A DNA stretch of 64,000 nt from Mitsuaria sp. 7 (GCF_001653795.1 NZ_CP011514.1:3614279-3678278), one strand, 5' to 3'. Counted from the first letter of the stretch, positions 47,493 through 57,681 are shown. A program made the numbers and translations. Notes: a model not told the origin generated them from the letters alone.

Positions 47493-47568
47493 CTTGTTCA
47501 CGTGCGCGACTTTGGATCACTACCCGACAGCGATGGTTGCGATACCAATCAAAATCGGGCGTACTCCT

Positions 47569-47626
47569 CCCCAGTTGGGGGGAACTCTCTAGGCCGATGC
47601 CCACGATCCGTGAAGTGGCTCACGGA
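47569..47626. promoter_or_regulatory. two inverted repeats upstream of the spore-coat-U-like gene
   Basis: CCCC-agtt-GGGG at 47569-47580 inside CTCCTCCCCAGTTGGGG, and TCCGTGA-agtggc-TCACGGA (7-bp arms) at 47607-47626. They sit 120-180 bp before the start in a ~300-bp gene-free spacer. The first looks like a response-regulator or LuxR-type site, the second like an operator or small hairpin. Neither is assigned to a protein. Nothing else is recognised in this spacer. Confidence 0.35.
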
Positions 47627-47750
47627 GCGAAACTGACAAAATCGTGTCCAATTGATACCCAGGGACGGCAAAGAGGCCCGACATCGGAGTGCATCGCGCC
47701 GACGTCATTGCAGCCCGCCGACACCTGCGATGCACGAATAGAACCCAACC

Positions 47751-48281
47751 ATGTTGTCTCGTCAGTTGTCTTCAGTTCTCTCGCGAACGTTGGCCATCGC
47801 CGCGGCCATCGTTGGCTCCGTCGCCGCCAGTCACGCCGCCACGCCGACGACCTCGTCGGGCACCTTCCAGGTCGGCGCCACGATCCTGGTCGCCTGCAAC
47901 GTCACCGGCAGCACGCTGACCTTCGGCGGATCGATCGATCCCCTGCAGACGCCGGGTCCGGTGGACGCCTCGACGGCGCTCAACGTCACCTGCACGAAGA
48001 CCACGCCGTACAGCGTCGCGCTGAGCGCCGGTGCCAACGCGGGCAATGCATCGGCCTTCGGATCACGTGTGATGAAGAGCGGCAACAACAACCTGCCGTA
48101 CCAGCTGTACCTCGACGCGGGCCGCACCCAGGTCTGGGGCGACGGCAACAGCAGCGGCGTCTACAGCGGTACCGGCACCGGCAGCCAGCAGCAGTTGACC
48201 GTCTACGGCCGGCTCCCGTCGCTGAACGGCATCGTGCCCGGCAACTATGCCGACACGGTCACGCTGACCATCACCTACTGA
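47751..48281 (+). CDS. spore coat U (SCPU) domain secreted protein
   Basis: 176 residues. A signal peptide (LSRTLAIAAAIVGSVAASHA, cut near residue 30) is followed by an Ig-like beta-sandwich SCPU domain: 'GTFQVGATILVACNV', 'LNVTCTKTTPYSVALSAG', 'MKSGNNNLPYQLYLDAG' and the C-terminal donor-type strand 'GNYADTVTLTITY'. Such proteins act as subunits of archaic chaperone-usher (Csu-type) pili or as secreted coat proteins. No chaperone or usher gene is adjacent, so it is an orphan here. Confidence 0.85.
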   Translation: MLSRQLSSVLSRTLAIAAAIVGSVAASHAATPTTSSGTFQVGATILVACNVTGSTLTFGGSIDPLQTPGPVDASTALNVTCTKTTPYSVALSAGANAGNASAFGSRVMKSGNNNLPYQLYLDAGRTQVWGDGNSSGVYSGTGTGSQQQLTVYGRLPSLNGIVPGNYADTVTLTITY

Positions 48282-48310
48282 GCCGCGACCGCTGGTCGCG
48301 CGCCCCCTTC

Positions 48311-48333
48311 GAAGCCGGGCCAGCCCCGGCTTC
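48311..48333 (+). terminator. terminator after the spore-coat-U-like gene
   Basis: GAAGCCGGG-ccagc-CCCGGCTTC, a 9-bp perfect stem with a 5-nt loop and a short TTC tail, 30 bp after the stop. It may serve both convergent genes. Confidence 0.55.
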
Positions 48334-48364
48334 TTCACGTCCAGACCACGCCTGTCCGGCGCTC

Positions 48365-49297
48365 TCAATCCCGGCTGAGTTCCGCGAGTCGCACCAGCGT
48401 GTGCAGCACGCGGTTGGCGGGCGTGGGCACCCCCAGCGCCTCGCCACGGCGGACCAGGAAGCCGTTGAGGTGGTCGATCTCGGTCCGCTTGCCGCGGCTC
48501 ATGTCCTGTGCGGTCGACGAGAACTGACCCGGCATGGTCTCGGCGATCTTCCGAACGGCCTGGCGGACATCCCCCACCAGCGTGACGCCATCCGCCTCGG
48601 CCACCGCGAGCCCCTCGTCGACGAGCTGGTCCATCACCGTCCAGACGCCCTCTCCCTTCACCAGCTCTCCGTAAGGCTGCTGCGCCAGCGCGGACAGCGC
48701 GTTGTACGCGCAGTTGATCAGCAGCTTGGACCACAGCGCGCCACGCACGTTGTCCGAGACCTCGGTGGGCACGCCCGCCGCGATCAGCGCCTGCGCGATC
48801 CGATCCGCACCGGGCGCCGGCTCGATGACTAGTTCTCCTCGCCCGTGATGCTTCACGTGGCCGGGGCCGGCCATCTCCGTGGCCACGTAGACCACGGCCG
48901 CCGACACGGGCTGTGACACCGTGTCGCGCAGTCGCTCGGCGTTGTCGACACCGTTCTGCATCGACAGCAGCAGTGTGTCCGCACCGATGTACGGCGCAAG
49001 CGCCTGCGCGGCGGACACCGTGTCGGTGGACTTGACACAGAACAGCACGACCTGTGCGCCGCGCGCGGCGGACGGTTCGGTATCGGCACGCAGGCGGACC
49101 TGCTCGTCGAACATCCGCGTCTCCATGCGCAGGCCGCGATCGCGGATCGCCTCCACATGACTCGCACGGCCGATCAGCGTCACATCGTGCCCGGCGCGGG
49201 CCAGCATGCCGCCAAAGAAACAACCCACTGCGCCGGCGCCCATCACGGCGATCTGAAGCGTGGCCAGCGGGGCCGGGGTGTCATCGATGCGGGTCAT
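48365..49297 (-). CDS. panE: 2-dehydropantoate 2-reductase (ketopantoate reductase family)
   Basis: 310 residues. N-terminal NADPH-binding fold with GAGAVGCFFGGMLARAGHDV, 'KSTDTVSAAQALAPYIG', 'LSMQNGVDNAERL', and a C-terminal helical domain with catalytic-type Lys in ALWSKLLINCAYNALSAL. PanE makes pantoate for CoA; paralogs with other 2-oxoacid substrates are common, so substrate is not certain. No pan neighbours. A short spacer separates it from the DUF429 gene upstream. Confidence 0.85.
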   Translation of the reverse strand: MTRIDDTPAPLATLQIAVMGAGAVGCFFGGMLARAGHDVTLIGRASHVEAIRDRGLRMETRMFDEQVRLRADTEPSAARGAQVVLFCVKSTDTVSAAQALAPYIGADTLLLSMQNGVDNAERLRDTVSQPVSAAVVYVATEMAGPGHVKHHGRGELVIEPAPGADRIAQALIAAGVPTEVSDNVRGALWSKLLINCAYNALSALAQQPYGELVKGEGVWTVMDQLVDEGLAVAEADGVTLVGDVRQAVRKIAETMPGQFSSTAQDMSRGKRTEIDHLNGFLVRRGEALGVPTPANRVLHTLVRLAELSRD

Positions 49298-49358
49298 GGT
49301 GTCATCCTCATTGTTCGACGTTGAAGAAAGGGAGAGCGGACCGGCGCGGCGCGGCGCG

Positions 49359-50261
49359 TCAGGCGCAAACGATCCAGCCCTCGAGCGGATCCATGTCGGC
49401 GGGCAGGCCGTAATCGGGTCGCACGTCGGCCCAGGCTGCCTGCATCAGGCACAGCACCGCGTCGAGCTTGTCACCGCTGCCGTCATCGGCGATCTCGTCC
49501 CGCTGTGCGTGGCTGAGCTTCAACCGCAGGCCCAGCCGGCTGCGGCCCTGTTCGAGCGCCTCGATCAGGTCCTTGCGGGCGATGAAACGGTCAGGCGTCT
49601 GCTTGGCCCGATCGTCGCTCTTGTAGCTGCGGGTGCCGATCAATTCACGCGCCAGCAGGCCCGGATAGGCCTCCAGCGCCACGCGCGTCTCGTCGCCGGC
49701 ATGGAGCCCTGGCAGGTGCACGCCCGCCCGCACCAGACGCGGCACGCCAGCGTGCAGCATGTAGGCGACAGGAGGATTCACCCACTTCATGCTGGGCGAC
49801 GACCCCGCCGGACCGTCGCAGGCGCGATGCGCGAATTTGCCGCCCACCGGCCGAGCGTCGCAGAACGCGGCGAAGGTGTCCCGGATCTCGGCGCGCGACA
49901 GGCTCGCGTAATACGCGATCAACGGCGCCCACTCGGTAGGCCAACCCAGGGTATCGATGAGCTCGCGCGGCAGACCGAACGGCAGGTCGAAGCCGCCCAG
50001 CCAGGGGCCGGGTTCCCCGAGCCAGGTCTCGAAGTCCTCCAGCGTCGGGATCGCCACCTGGCGCTCCAGCTTCAGGACGCTCCCTTGCCGACGACCGATG
50101 GCCAGACGGATCGGCTTGCGAGCCGTCGGGGCGCTGGTGAAGTCGACACCCACCAGCGCGCGATCCACCGATGCCGCCGCCTGAACCGGAGACGGCTCGA
50201 TGATGCGACGGAATGCGGCAGGCGCTTTCGAGACTTTTGGCATGCCCGCGACTGTATCCAT
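49359..50261 (-). CDS. DUF429 family protein
   Basis: 300 residues. The N-terminal LVGVDFTSAPTARKPIRLAI is the DUF429 start, a predicted RNase H-like fold with an acidic residue in strand 1 (VDFTSAP). 'GGFDLPFGLPRELID' and 'DEIADDGSGDKLDAVLCLMQ' supply further conserved acidic residues. Function is not established. An in-frame ATG six codons downstream is an equally good start. Divergent from the diguanylate cyclase gene; neither start has a strong Shine-Dalgarno on this strand. Confidence 0.8.
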   Translation of the reverse strand: MDTVAGMPKVSKAPAAFRRIIEPSPVQAAASVDRALVGVDFTSAPTARKPIRLAIGRRQGSVLKLERQVAIPTLEDFETWLGEPGPWLGGFDLPFGLPRELIDTLGWPTEWAPLIAYYASLSRAEIRDTFAAFCDARPVGGKFAHRACDGPAGSSPSMKWVNPPVAYMLHAGVPRLVRAGVHLPGLHAGDETRVALEAYPGLLARELIGTRSYKSDDRAKQTPDRFIARKDLIEALEQGRSRLGLRLKLSHAQRDEIADDGSGDKLDAVLCLMQAAWADVRPDYGLPADMDPLEGWIVCA

Positions 50262-50353
50262 CGTCCACTGGGGCGAGCCGCCATTGACGTGCGCTATGCG
50301 GCGGCGAATGCTGTGCCGTCAAGGTCGACAACATCGACGCAGGAGAGTCCGCC

Positions 50354-52036
50354 TTGTTCCAACGCGAACTGGCCCGAGCCCAGCATCTGAGCCGCCGCGG
50401 CGCCTACCGCGACGCCACCGATGCGCTGGAGCTGTCCCTGGTGGCCGCCGACACGGTGCGCGACCGGGCACGGGCGCTGATCCTCATCGCCCACAACCTG
50501 CCGCGACAAGGCGACCTGCAGGGGGCGCTGCGGCGCGCGAGCGAGGCTGCGGCGCTGGTCCGGCTGATCGACGGCGACGACCAGGACACCTGGACGGCCG
50601 AGGCGCTCACCGAGCTCTGCTACGTCTACGCGCAGTTCCAGATGGGCCGGGACGCGATGCAGGCCGGCTGGCAGGCCCTGGCCGCCGCCCGGCGCGCCGA
50701 GGACGCCGCACGCGAAGCCTGGGCGCTGAACCGGCTGGCCGTGGCCTTCGCGGTCTCGGACCAGGTCGAACAGGCCTGCCAGCAGACCCTGCAGGCCTTG
50801 GAGATCGCCCAGCAGCAGGCGCCGGGCGAGCGCGAACTGCTGCTCTCCTGCCTGAACAACCTCGCGCACTTCTGGCTGCAGGCGCATGCCGAAGCGATCC
50901 GCGACGAGGACCGGACCGCCTCCGCCGAGGCGCTCGCGCAGGCCGAGCCCTACGCGGTGCGGGCCGCGACGCTGGTGCGTGAGGAAGGCAATCCGTTCCT
51001 GGTCGTCGTCTCGCTGTCCAACCTGGTCGAGCTGCAGCTCGGGACCGGCGCGATCGACGAAGCGCTCCAGATCGCCGATGAATACGAACGTCTGGCCCAA
51101 CGCCACGGCTATGCGGGCATGGTGCTGCAGGCACGGGCGCAGCGGGCGTTGCTGCAGCTCAAGCGCGACGACTCCGCCGGCGCGCAGGACGCGTTGCCCG
51201 CGCTCGAGACGCTCCAGGACCTGGTGGGCCAGCAGGCGCCGCAATCCCTGCCCGCCCGTCTGCGGCGGCAGCTGACGCTGGCGATCTATCGCGGCTACAA
51301 GCTCCGCGGCGACGCGGTGCGGGCGCTGGCGGCGCACGAACAGCTGACCGCGCTGGAACGCCAGTCGGCGCGCAGCGCCATGGCCTTGCAGACCGAGGCG
51401 ATGCTCATCCGGCAGGAGTTCCAGCAGGCGCAGGCGCGCGCCGAACATGCCATGCAGGACGCGCGGCGCGAGCGCGAGCGCGCAGACCTGGCGGAGCAGG
51501 AACAGCAGCGCCTGCGAAGGCAGGCGGCGGAGCTTGGCCGCATGGCGCATGAAGACGCGCTGACGGGCCTCAACAACCGCCGGCATGCGGAGTTCGCGCT
51601 GCCCCTGCTGCTGGAGCGCGCCAGGCAGGAAGACAAGCCCATCTCGTTGGGCCTGCTGGACATCGACCATTTCAAGCAGGTCAACGATGCCTTCGGGCAC
51701 GGCGTGGGCGACCAGGCGCTGCAGAAGGTCGCGCAGGTGCTGCGTCGTCAGCTGCGCAGCGCGGACCTCCTGGCGAGGGTCGGCGGCGAGGAGTTCATGC
51801 TGGTCTTCGTCGGCGTTCCGCCCGAGCGCGCACAGGACATCTGCGAGCGGCTGCGCGCCGCGATCGCCAGCCACGACTGGGGCGACATCGTGGAAGGCCT
51901 GAAGGTCACCGTCTCCATCGGCCTGGCCGCGGGCGCACCGCCCGCGAAACCCTCGCTCCTTGTCGAGACGGCCGATCTGGCGCTCTATGCCGCGAAGCAC
52001 GCGGGGCGCAACCGCGTGCAGTTCATGGCCTGCTGA
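50354..52036 (+). CDS. diguanylate cyclase with N-terminal TPR-like domain
   Basis: 560 residues, cytoplasmic. Residues about 5-330 are TPR-like helical hairpins (e.g. 'ALNRLAVAFAVSDQVEQACQ'). A coiled coil follows at about 340-400, then a GGDEF domain with active site RVGGEEF (GGEEF 477-481). The product-inhibition I-site RSAD sits at 468-471, exactly five residues upstream. It should make cyclic di-GMP with feedback control; the TPR part is the likely signal or partner module. The start is TTG with AGGAGA 8 nt before it. It ends 10 bp from the convergent chemoreceptor gene. Confidence 0.93.
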   Translation: MFQRELARAQHLSRRGAYRDATDALELSLVAADTVRDRARALILIAHNLPRQGDLQGALRRASEAAALVRLIDGDDQDTWTAEALTELCYVYAQFQMGRDAMQAGWQALAAARRAEDAAREAWALNRLAVAFAVSDQVEQACQQTLQALEIAQQQAPGERELLLSCLNNLAHFWLQAHAEAIRDEDRTASAEALAQAEPYAVRAATLVREEGNPFLVVVSLSNLVELQLGTGAIDEALQIADEYERLAQRHGYAGMVLQARAQRALLQLKRDDSAGAQDALPALETLQDLVGQQAPQSLPARLRRQLTLAIYRGYKLRGDAVRALAAHEQLTALERQSARSAMALQTEAMLIRQEFQQAQARAEHAMQDARRERERADLAEQEQQRLRRQAAELGRMAHEDALTGLNNRRHAEFALPLLLERARQEDKPISLGLLDIDHFKQVNDAFGHGVGDQALQKVAQVLRRQLRSADLLARVGGEEFMLVFVGVPPERAQDICERLRAAIASHDWGDIVEGLKVTVSIGLAAGAPPAKPSLLVETADLALYAAKHAGRNRVQFMAC

Positions 52037-52046
52037 GCCGGTCGCG

Positions 52047-53603
52047 TCAGTGGAGCTTGAAGACCGCGACCGATTGCGCCAACGCATCGGCCTGATGCTG
52101 AAGGCTCTGCGCGGCGGCGGCGGACTCCTCGACGAGCGCGGCGTTCTGCTGCGTCATCTGATCCAGCTGCGAGATGGCCGAGCCGATCTGGTTGATGCCG
52201 CCGCTCTGCTCGGCGGTCGCATGGCTGATCTCGGCCACGATGCGCGACACGCGAGAGATCGAATCGGAGATCTCGTTGATCGTCTGACCGGCGCGCTCGA
52301 CGAGCGCGGCGCCACTGGAGACGCTCTCGCCGCTCGCGGTGATCAGTTGCTTGATCTCCTTCGCGGCCTCGGCGCTGCGCTGCGCGAGCGATCGCACCTC
52401 GCTCGCCACAACCGCGAAACCGCGACCCTGTTCGCCCGCGCGCGCGGCTTCCACCGCCGCGTTCAGCGCCAGGATGTTGGTCTGGAACGCGATGCCGTCG
52501 ATCGTGCCGATGATGTCGCCGATGCGCGCCGACGAGCTGCTGATCTTTCCCATCGTCTGCACGACCTCGCCCACCACGCTCACGCCGCGCACGGCGACGT
52601 CGGCGGCCTGCTCGGCCAGCGCCTTCGCCTCGCCGGCGGAGGCCGCGTTGTGCTGCACGCTGGACGTCAGCTGACCCATCGCCGACGCGGTGGCCTGCAG
52701 ATTGGACGCGGCCTGCTCGGTCCGCTGGCTCAGGTCGTGCGCGCCGGCGGCGACTTCGCGCGATGCCGTGGCGATGCTGTCGGTGGCGCTGCGCACGCCG
52801 CTGACGACGTCGCGGATCGAGGCCTGCATGCCTTGCACGCCGCGCGCCATCGCGGCGGTCTCGTCGGAGCCTTCCGCCTCGACGGGTTGGCTCAGGTCCT
52901 TGCGGGCGATGCGTTCGGTGGTGCGCACGGCCTGCGCGAGCGGGGCCAGGATGGATCGGATGTTCAGCACGGTCAGCAGCGCGATCAACGCCACGCCCAC
53001 CGCCATCACGACGCCGAGCACGCCGCGCACGCTCGCTTCGCGCGTGCCGAGGCGCTCCACCTCGTCCTGGCCGTGCTGCAGGATTGCCTTCGTCATCTCG
53101 GCGACGCCACTGTCCATCGCCTGCACGGGCGCCTTGATGGTGTCGGTGGAGCGGTTCGCCTCGGCGGCATCGACGAAGTCGGCGTTGAGGATGCGTTTGG
53201 CGATGTCGTCGACGCCGGCCTTGTAGGCCTCGAGCGACTGCTTGAGCTTGGGCGGCAGGCCGCGGATCTCGGGGCTGATCTCGAGCGTGGACAGCGTATC
53301 GAGCGAGCGGATCACGCCGGCGTAGGTCTTCTGCCAATCGGCTTGTGCCTGCTTGACGGTGCCGTCGTCGCCGATGTTGATGAGCATGTCCTTCTCGAAG
53401 CGGCGCAGGTTGCCGATGCCGGCGCGGACTTCGGAGAGTTGTGTCAGCGCGCCCACGTCCTGCGCGACGTACTGCTGGAAGTCGGACCGGGAACTGCTCA
53501 TGGCCCAGAGTCCGGCGCCGCCGATGAGCAGGAGTGCGAGGACGGACAGGAGACCCAGACCCAGCAGACGGGTCCGGATCGAGTAGTTGCGCAGCGACTG
53601 CAT
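52047..53603 (-). CDS. methyl-accepting chemotaxis protein (copy 1)
   Basis: 518 residues. TM1 lies at about 12-34, a periplasmic four-helix-bundle-type sensor (35-190) contains '[20 protein letters not shown]', and TM2 is at about 194-214. A HAMP domain follows to ~268, then the cytoplasmic signalling domain with the hairpin tip [20 protein letters not shown]. It ends AVFKLH without the CheR/CheB-binding pentapeptide. It would signal through CheA/CheW located elsewhere. Ligand unknown. Tandem paralog of the next gene; the signalling halves are nearly identical. Confidence 0.95.
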   Translation of the reverse strand: MQSLRNYSIRTRLLGLGLLSVLALLLIGGAGLWAMSSSRSDFQQYVAQDVGALTQLSEVRAGIGNLRRFEKDMLINIGDDGTVKQAQADWQKTYAGVIRSLDTLSTLEISPEIRGLPPKLKQSLEAYKAGVDDIAKRILNADFVDAAEANRSTDTIKAPVQAMDSGVAEMTKAILQHGQDEVERLGTREASVRGVLGVVMAVGVALIALLTVLNIRSILAPLAQAVRTTERIARKDLSQPVEAEGSDETAAMARGVQGMQASIRDVVSGVRSATDSIATASREVAAGAHDLSQRTEQAASNLQATASAMGQLTSSVQHNAASAGEAKALAEQAADVAVRGVSVVGEVVQTMGKISSSSARIGDIIGTIDGIAFQTNILALNAAVEAARAGEQGRGFAVVASEVRSLAQRSAEAAKEIKQLITASGESVSSGAALVERAGQTINEISDSISRVSRIVAEISHATAEQSGGINQIGSAISQLDQMTQQNAALVEESAAAAQSLQHQADALAQSVAVFKLH

Positions 53604-53869
53604 GTTTTCCCAACGAGATGGATCGATGGGAAAAGACTAGCAGTCGCCATGCCAGCGCCCGACGACGCGGCACTCTAAACCTCGTCGACCGTGGACTCCT
53701 CCCGCACCGATGTCACGAACGAAGACCTCCGAAGCCCCCCCGAAGTCCTCGGTAGCAAAACCGCGGAAGTACGACAACGATGGGGGACGGCTGTGCTTGG
53801 GGTTTTGCCGCTAGCCGGCAAGGCCCCATGCACTGGCGGCCAACGCCCTGATCGTCGAAGGAGGCGTAT

Positions 53870-55426
53870 TCAGCCGAGCTTGAACACCGCCACCGATTGA
53901 GACAGCGCATCCGCCTGATGTTGAAGGCTTTGAGCCGCCGCGGCGGACTCTTCGACGAGTGCCGCGTTCTGCTGCGTCATCTGGTCGAGCTGCGAGATGG
54001 CCGAGCCGATCTGGTTGATCCCGCCGCTCTGTTCGGTGGTGGCGTGGCTGATCTCGGCCACGATGCGCGACACGCGGGTGATCGAATCGGAGATCTCGTT
54101 CATCGTCTGTCCCGCGCGTTCGACGAGCGCGGCGCCGCTGGACACGCTCTCGCCGCTGGCGGTGATGAGCTGCTTGATCTCCTTGGCCGCTTCGGCGCTG
54201 CGCTGCGCCAGCGAGCGCACCTCGCTGGCGACGACCGCGAAGCCTCGGCCCTGCTCGCCCGCGCGGGCGGCTTCGACGGCTGCGTTCAGCGCCAGGATGT
54301 TGGTCTGGAAGGCGATCCCGTCGATGGTGCCGATGATGTCGCCGATGCGCGCGGACGAGGCGCTGATCTTTCCCATCGTCTGGACGACTTCCCCGACCAC
54401 GTTGACGCCGCGCCCTGCGGCGCCGGCCGCCTCTTCGGCCAGCGCGTTGGCCTGGCGCGCCGAGTCCGCGTTGTGCTGCACGCTCGCGGTGAGCTCTTCC
54501 ATCGCCGACGCGGTCTCCTCGAGGTTGGAGGCCGCCTGCTCGGTCCGGTAGCTGAGGTCGTGCGCCCCGGCTGCGACCTCGCGCGACGCCGTCGCGATGC
54601 TGTCGGTGGCGCTGCGCACGCCGCTGACCACGTCGCGGATCGAGGTCTGCATCCCCTGCACGCCGCGCATCATCGCCGCGGTCTCATCGGTGCCGAGCAC
54701 GTCCAGGCGTTCGCTCAGGTCCTGGCGCGCGATGCGCTCGGTCGTGCTGACCGCCTGCGCCAGCGGCGTCAGGATGGACGCGATGTTGAAGAAGGTGAAG
54801 GTGCCGATCACCAGCACGCCCACGAGCATCACGCCGCCCAGCGCCATCCGGACCCGGTGCTCTTCCGCGTCGATGCGCTGCACCTCCTGGTTGCCGCGTT
54901 CCATGATCGCCTTCGTCATGGACCCGAGCTGCTTGTCCATCTCGCGGACCGGCCCCTTGATGGGCTCGGTCTGCCGGTTGGCCTCGGCGGAATCGACGAA
55001 CTCCTGCTTCAGGATGCGCTCGACGATGCCGTCGAGTCCGCTGCGGTAACTGCCCAGCGAGGCCTTCATCGCCGGCGGCATCGACTTGATCTCCGGAAGG
55101 ATGTCGAGCTGGCCGATGGCGTCCAGGCTCTTGTTGACGCCCTCGAAGGCCTTGCGCCATTCTTCCTGGTAGCGCCTCACGGCGCCGTCGTCGCCGATGT
55201 TGATCAGCATGTCCTTCTCGTAGCGACGCAGGTTGCCGACGCCCGCGCGGATCTCGGAAAGCTGCACCAGCGATTCGACGTCCTGCTTCACGTAGTGCTC
55301 GAAATCCTGCTTGGTGCGGGTCATCGCCCACAACCCATCGCCACCGATCAGCAGCATCGCGAACACCGACAACAGGCCGAGCGCCATGAGGCGCGTCCGG
55401 ATCGTGAAGTTACGCATGGACCACAT
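53870..55426 (-). CDS. methyl-accepting chemotaxis protein (copy 2)
   Basis: 518 residues, the same length and layout as its downstream neighbour: TM1 12-34, a sensor domain with '[20 protein letters not shown]', TM2 near 194-214, HAMP, and a signalling domain with [20 protein letters not shown]. The sensor and HAMP parts have diverged clearly while the signalling parts match almost residue for residue, which suggests duplication followed by divergence of ligand specificity. It ends AVFKLG, again without a methylation-enzyme tether. The 266-bp spacer between the two genes shows nothing recognisable. Confidence 0.95.
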   Translation of the reverse strand: MWSMRNFTIRTRLMALGLLSVFAMLLIGGDGLWAMTRTKQDFEHYVKQDVESLVQLSEIRAGVGNLRRYEKDMLINIGDDGAVRRYQEEWRKAFEGVNKSLDAIGQLDILPEIKSMPPAMKASLGSYRSGLDGIVERILKQEFVDSAEANRQTEPIKGPVREMDKQLGSMTKAIMERGNQEVQRIDAEEHRVRMALGGVMLVGVLVIGTFTFFNIASILTPLAQAVSTTERIARQDLSERLDVLGTDETAAMMRGVQGMQTSIRDVVSGVRSATDSIATASREVAAGAHDLSYRTEQAASNLEETASAMEELTASVQHNADSARQANALAEEAAGAAGRGVNVVGEVVQTMGKISASSARIGDIIGTIDGIAFQTNILALNAAVEAARAGEQGRGFAVVASEVRSLAQRSAEAAKEIKQLITASGESVSSGAALVERAGQTMNEISDSITRVSRIVAEISHATTEQSGGINQIGSAISQLDQMTQQNAALVEESAAAAQSLQHQADALSQSVAVFKLG

Positions 55427-55504
55427 GGCATTCCCAACTTTGTAGAAGGAGTGGGAAAAGCCTAGCAGCCGGCGTGCCAGCCGGACATCCTGCGGAAACG
55501 GGGG

Positions 55505-56860
55505 TCAGCGCCAGAGCGCGTTCATCGTCGCGACGAAGTCATCACGGCGGCCGGCATCGTCGATCACGCGCTGCCTGCCGGCGACATAGACCTCGCGCCA
55601 GGTCGGCCCCTGGCTGGCGAAGACCAGGCCGTCCAGCAGCGCGGCGTCCGGCAGTCCGGCCAGACCGCTCGCGGCCGTGTCGAGCACCAGGAAGTCTGCG
55701 CGCGCACCAGCCAGCAAGCCCCAAGCGGGCAAACCCGCCGCACGCGCGCTGCCCGCGATGCAGGCCTCGAACAGCCGCGCCGCCGTCGACGGCTGCCGCC
55801 CCGGCCGCGCCGCCACGTTGCGCCGTTGCAGGCCGAGGCGTTGGCCGTACTCCAGCCAGCGCAGTTCCTCCACCCAGCCGCGCGTGACCTGGCTGTCCGA
55901 GCCCACGGTCAGCGGCACTTCCGCGGCGAGCCAGCCCGGCAGGTCCGCCAGTCCGTCGCCGAGGTTGCCTTCCGTGCCCGGGCAGATCACCACGCCCGCG
56001 CCGCTCGCGGCGATGCGTGCGATCTCTTCGCGCGTGCTGTGCGTCGCGTGCACGAGGTGCCAGCGCGGATCCAGCCCGTAGTCGGCCAGCAGGTCGATCG
56101 GCCGCTTGCCCGTCGCCGCCATGCAGTCGTCGACCTCCTGCTGCTGCTCGGCGACGTGCACGTGGATGGGGATGTCCGCGTCGCCGACGAGCGCCTGCAA
56201 GGCCCGCACGTCCTCGGCATGCGCAGCACGCAAGGAGTGCACGGCCACGCCGGCGCGCACCAGCGGCAGGCCCGCCGCGTTGATGCGCTCGCAGGCGCGC
56301 CAGACCCACTCGGCATCGGTGCGGAAGCGTCGCTGCGTGTCCCGCAGCCCCTTCTGCGCGAAGCCCGCATGCGCGTACAGCACCGGCAGCAGCGTCAGAC
56401 CGATGCCGGTCTCCTGCGCCGCCTCAGCGAGCGCCATCGCCATCGCAAGCTCGTCCTCGTACGGCGTCCCGTCTTCGCGGTGATGCAGGTAGTGGAACTC
56501 GCAGACCTGCGTGTAGCCGCCGGCCAGCAGCTCCGTGTAGAGCTGCGCGGCGATGGTCTTCAACTGCGCCGGTGTCACGCGCAGCGCGACGCCGTACATG
56601 CGGTCGCGCCACGACCAGAAGTCGTCGCTGTCGCTGTCGCGCTGCTCGGACAGACCGGCGAACGCGCGTTGGAACGCATGGCTGTGCGCGTCGACCAGCG
56701 TCGGCATCACCGGCCCGCCCAGGCGGACGGCCTCCGCCGGGGCCGGCGTGCCGGCGACGAGTTCAGCCCAATGCCCATCGGCCGCGACGCGCATCAGCAC
56801 GTCCGCCTGCCAGCGCCCGTCCAGCCACGCCAACGGCGCGTGGAAGATCGTCGGGCTCAT
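55505..56860 (-). CDS. hutF: formimidoylglutamate deiminase
   Basis: 451 residues, amidohydrolase superfamily. It converts N-formimidoyl-glutamate to N-formyl-glutamate plus ammonia. Metal ligands: DAHSHAFQRAF (HxH), HVHVAEQQQEVDDC, 'HATHSTREEIARIA' and the Asp in VGSDSQVTRGWVEEL. Last gene of the - strand hut arm, ATGA-overlapping with hutG. Its presence with hutG defines the two-step branch of histidine breakdown instead of direct formamide release. Confidence 0.95.
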   Translation of the reverse strand: MSPTIFHAPLAWLDGRWQADVLMRVAADGHWAELVAGTPAPAEAVRLGGPVMPTLVDAHSHAFQRAFAGLSEQRDSDSDDFWSWRDRMYGVALRVTPAQLKTIAAQLYTELLAGGYTQVCEFHYLHHREDGTPYEDELAMAMALAEAAQETGIGLTLLPVLYAHAGFAQKGLRDTQRRFRTDAEWVWRACERINAAGLPLVRAGVAVHSLRAAHAEDVRALQALVGDADIPIHVHVAEQQQEVDDCMAATGKRPIDLLADYGLDPRWHLVHATHSTREEIARIAASGAGVVICPGTEGNLGDGLADLPGWLAAEVPLTVGSDSQVTRGWVEELRWLEYGQRLGLQRRNVAARPGRQPSTAARLFEACIAGSARAAGLPAWGLLAGARADFLVLDTAASGLAGLPDAALLDGLVFASQGPTWREVYVAGRQRVIDDAGRRDDFVATMNALWR

Positions 56861-57681
56861 GCGGCGTTCCGCGTCGGATTGGCCAGCAGATAGGCCTGCA
56901 GCAGCGTCGTCAGCACCGGCCGGACGCTCTCGACGCAGGCCGCGTCCAGCTCATACCCGGTGAAGCCCAGGTCGTTCTCGACCATGTAGCAGCGATAGCA
57001 CATCTCCAGTTGCACGGCCTGCTGGCCGAGCTCCGGCCGGCCGTACTGGCGCGTGATGTAGCCGCCCTTGAAGCGCCCGTCGACCACCCAGCTGAAGCGG
57101 TCCTGCGCCTGCAGCGCGATCTCCATCGCCTGGCGCGTGACCTGCTTGCAGGACTTGCCCTCGACGGTGCCGATGTTCAGGTCAGGCAGCCGGCCCTCGA
57201 AGAGCCAGGGCAGTTCCGAGCGGATGCTGTGCGCCTCGAACAGCAGTGCGAAGCCGTGCTCCTGGCGCAGCCGCTGAAGCTCGCCCTGAAGCGCCTGGTG
57301 GTACGGCGCCCAGTAGGTCTCGATGCGGCGCTGCTTCTCGTCGGCGTCGGGCGCGAGGCCGTCCTTGTAGAGCGGCTCGCCGGTGAAGAAGCGCGTCGGG
57401 CACAGCTCGGTGTTGGACGCGCCCGGGTACATCGGCGTGTCCTCGGGCGGACGGTTCAGGTCGATCAGGTAGCGCGAGAAGCGCGGTACCAGCAGCCCGG
57501 CGCCGAGTTCCTCGGCGATCGGGGCGTACAGCGGCTCGAGGTGCCAGTCCGTGTCCTCGCTGCCGAGCGCGCGCTCGACGTAGCGGTGATGCTGGTCGGC
57601 CGGGATCTCGCGGCCCACGTGCGGCATGCTGATCAGCAGCGGGGTGCGGCCGCGCCGCAGCTCAAAGACGTCGTGCTTCAT
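56857..57681 (-). CDS. hutG: N-formylglutamate deformylase
   Basis: 274 residues. It hydrolyses N-formyl-L-glutamate to glutamate and formate. Family signatures: PLLISMPHVGREIP at the N-terminus, 'SRYLIDLNRPPEDTPMYPG', and LLFEAHSIRSELPWLFEG with the metal/catalytic Glu-His. The start MKHDVFELRR is chosen because AGAGGAA precedes it; the open frame upstream is unrelated. It ends ATGA-overlapped with hutF and starts 70 bp after hutI. Confidence 0.95.
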   Translation of the reverse strand: MKHDVFELRRGRTPLLISMPHVGREIPADQHHRYVERALGSEDTDWHLEPLYAPIAEELGAGLLVPRFSRYLIDLNRPPEDTPMYPGASNTELCPTRFFTGEPLYKDGLAPDADEKQRRIETYWAPYHQALQGELQRLRQEHGFALLFEAHSIRSELPWLFEGRLPDLNIGTVEGKSCKQVTRQAMEIALQAQDRFSWVVDGRFKGGYITRQYGRPELGQQAVQLEMCYRCYMVENDLGFTGYELDAACVESVRPVLTTLLQAYLLANPTRNAA

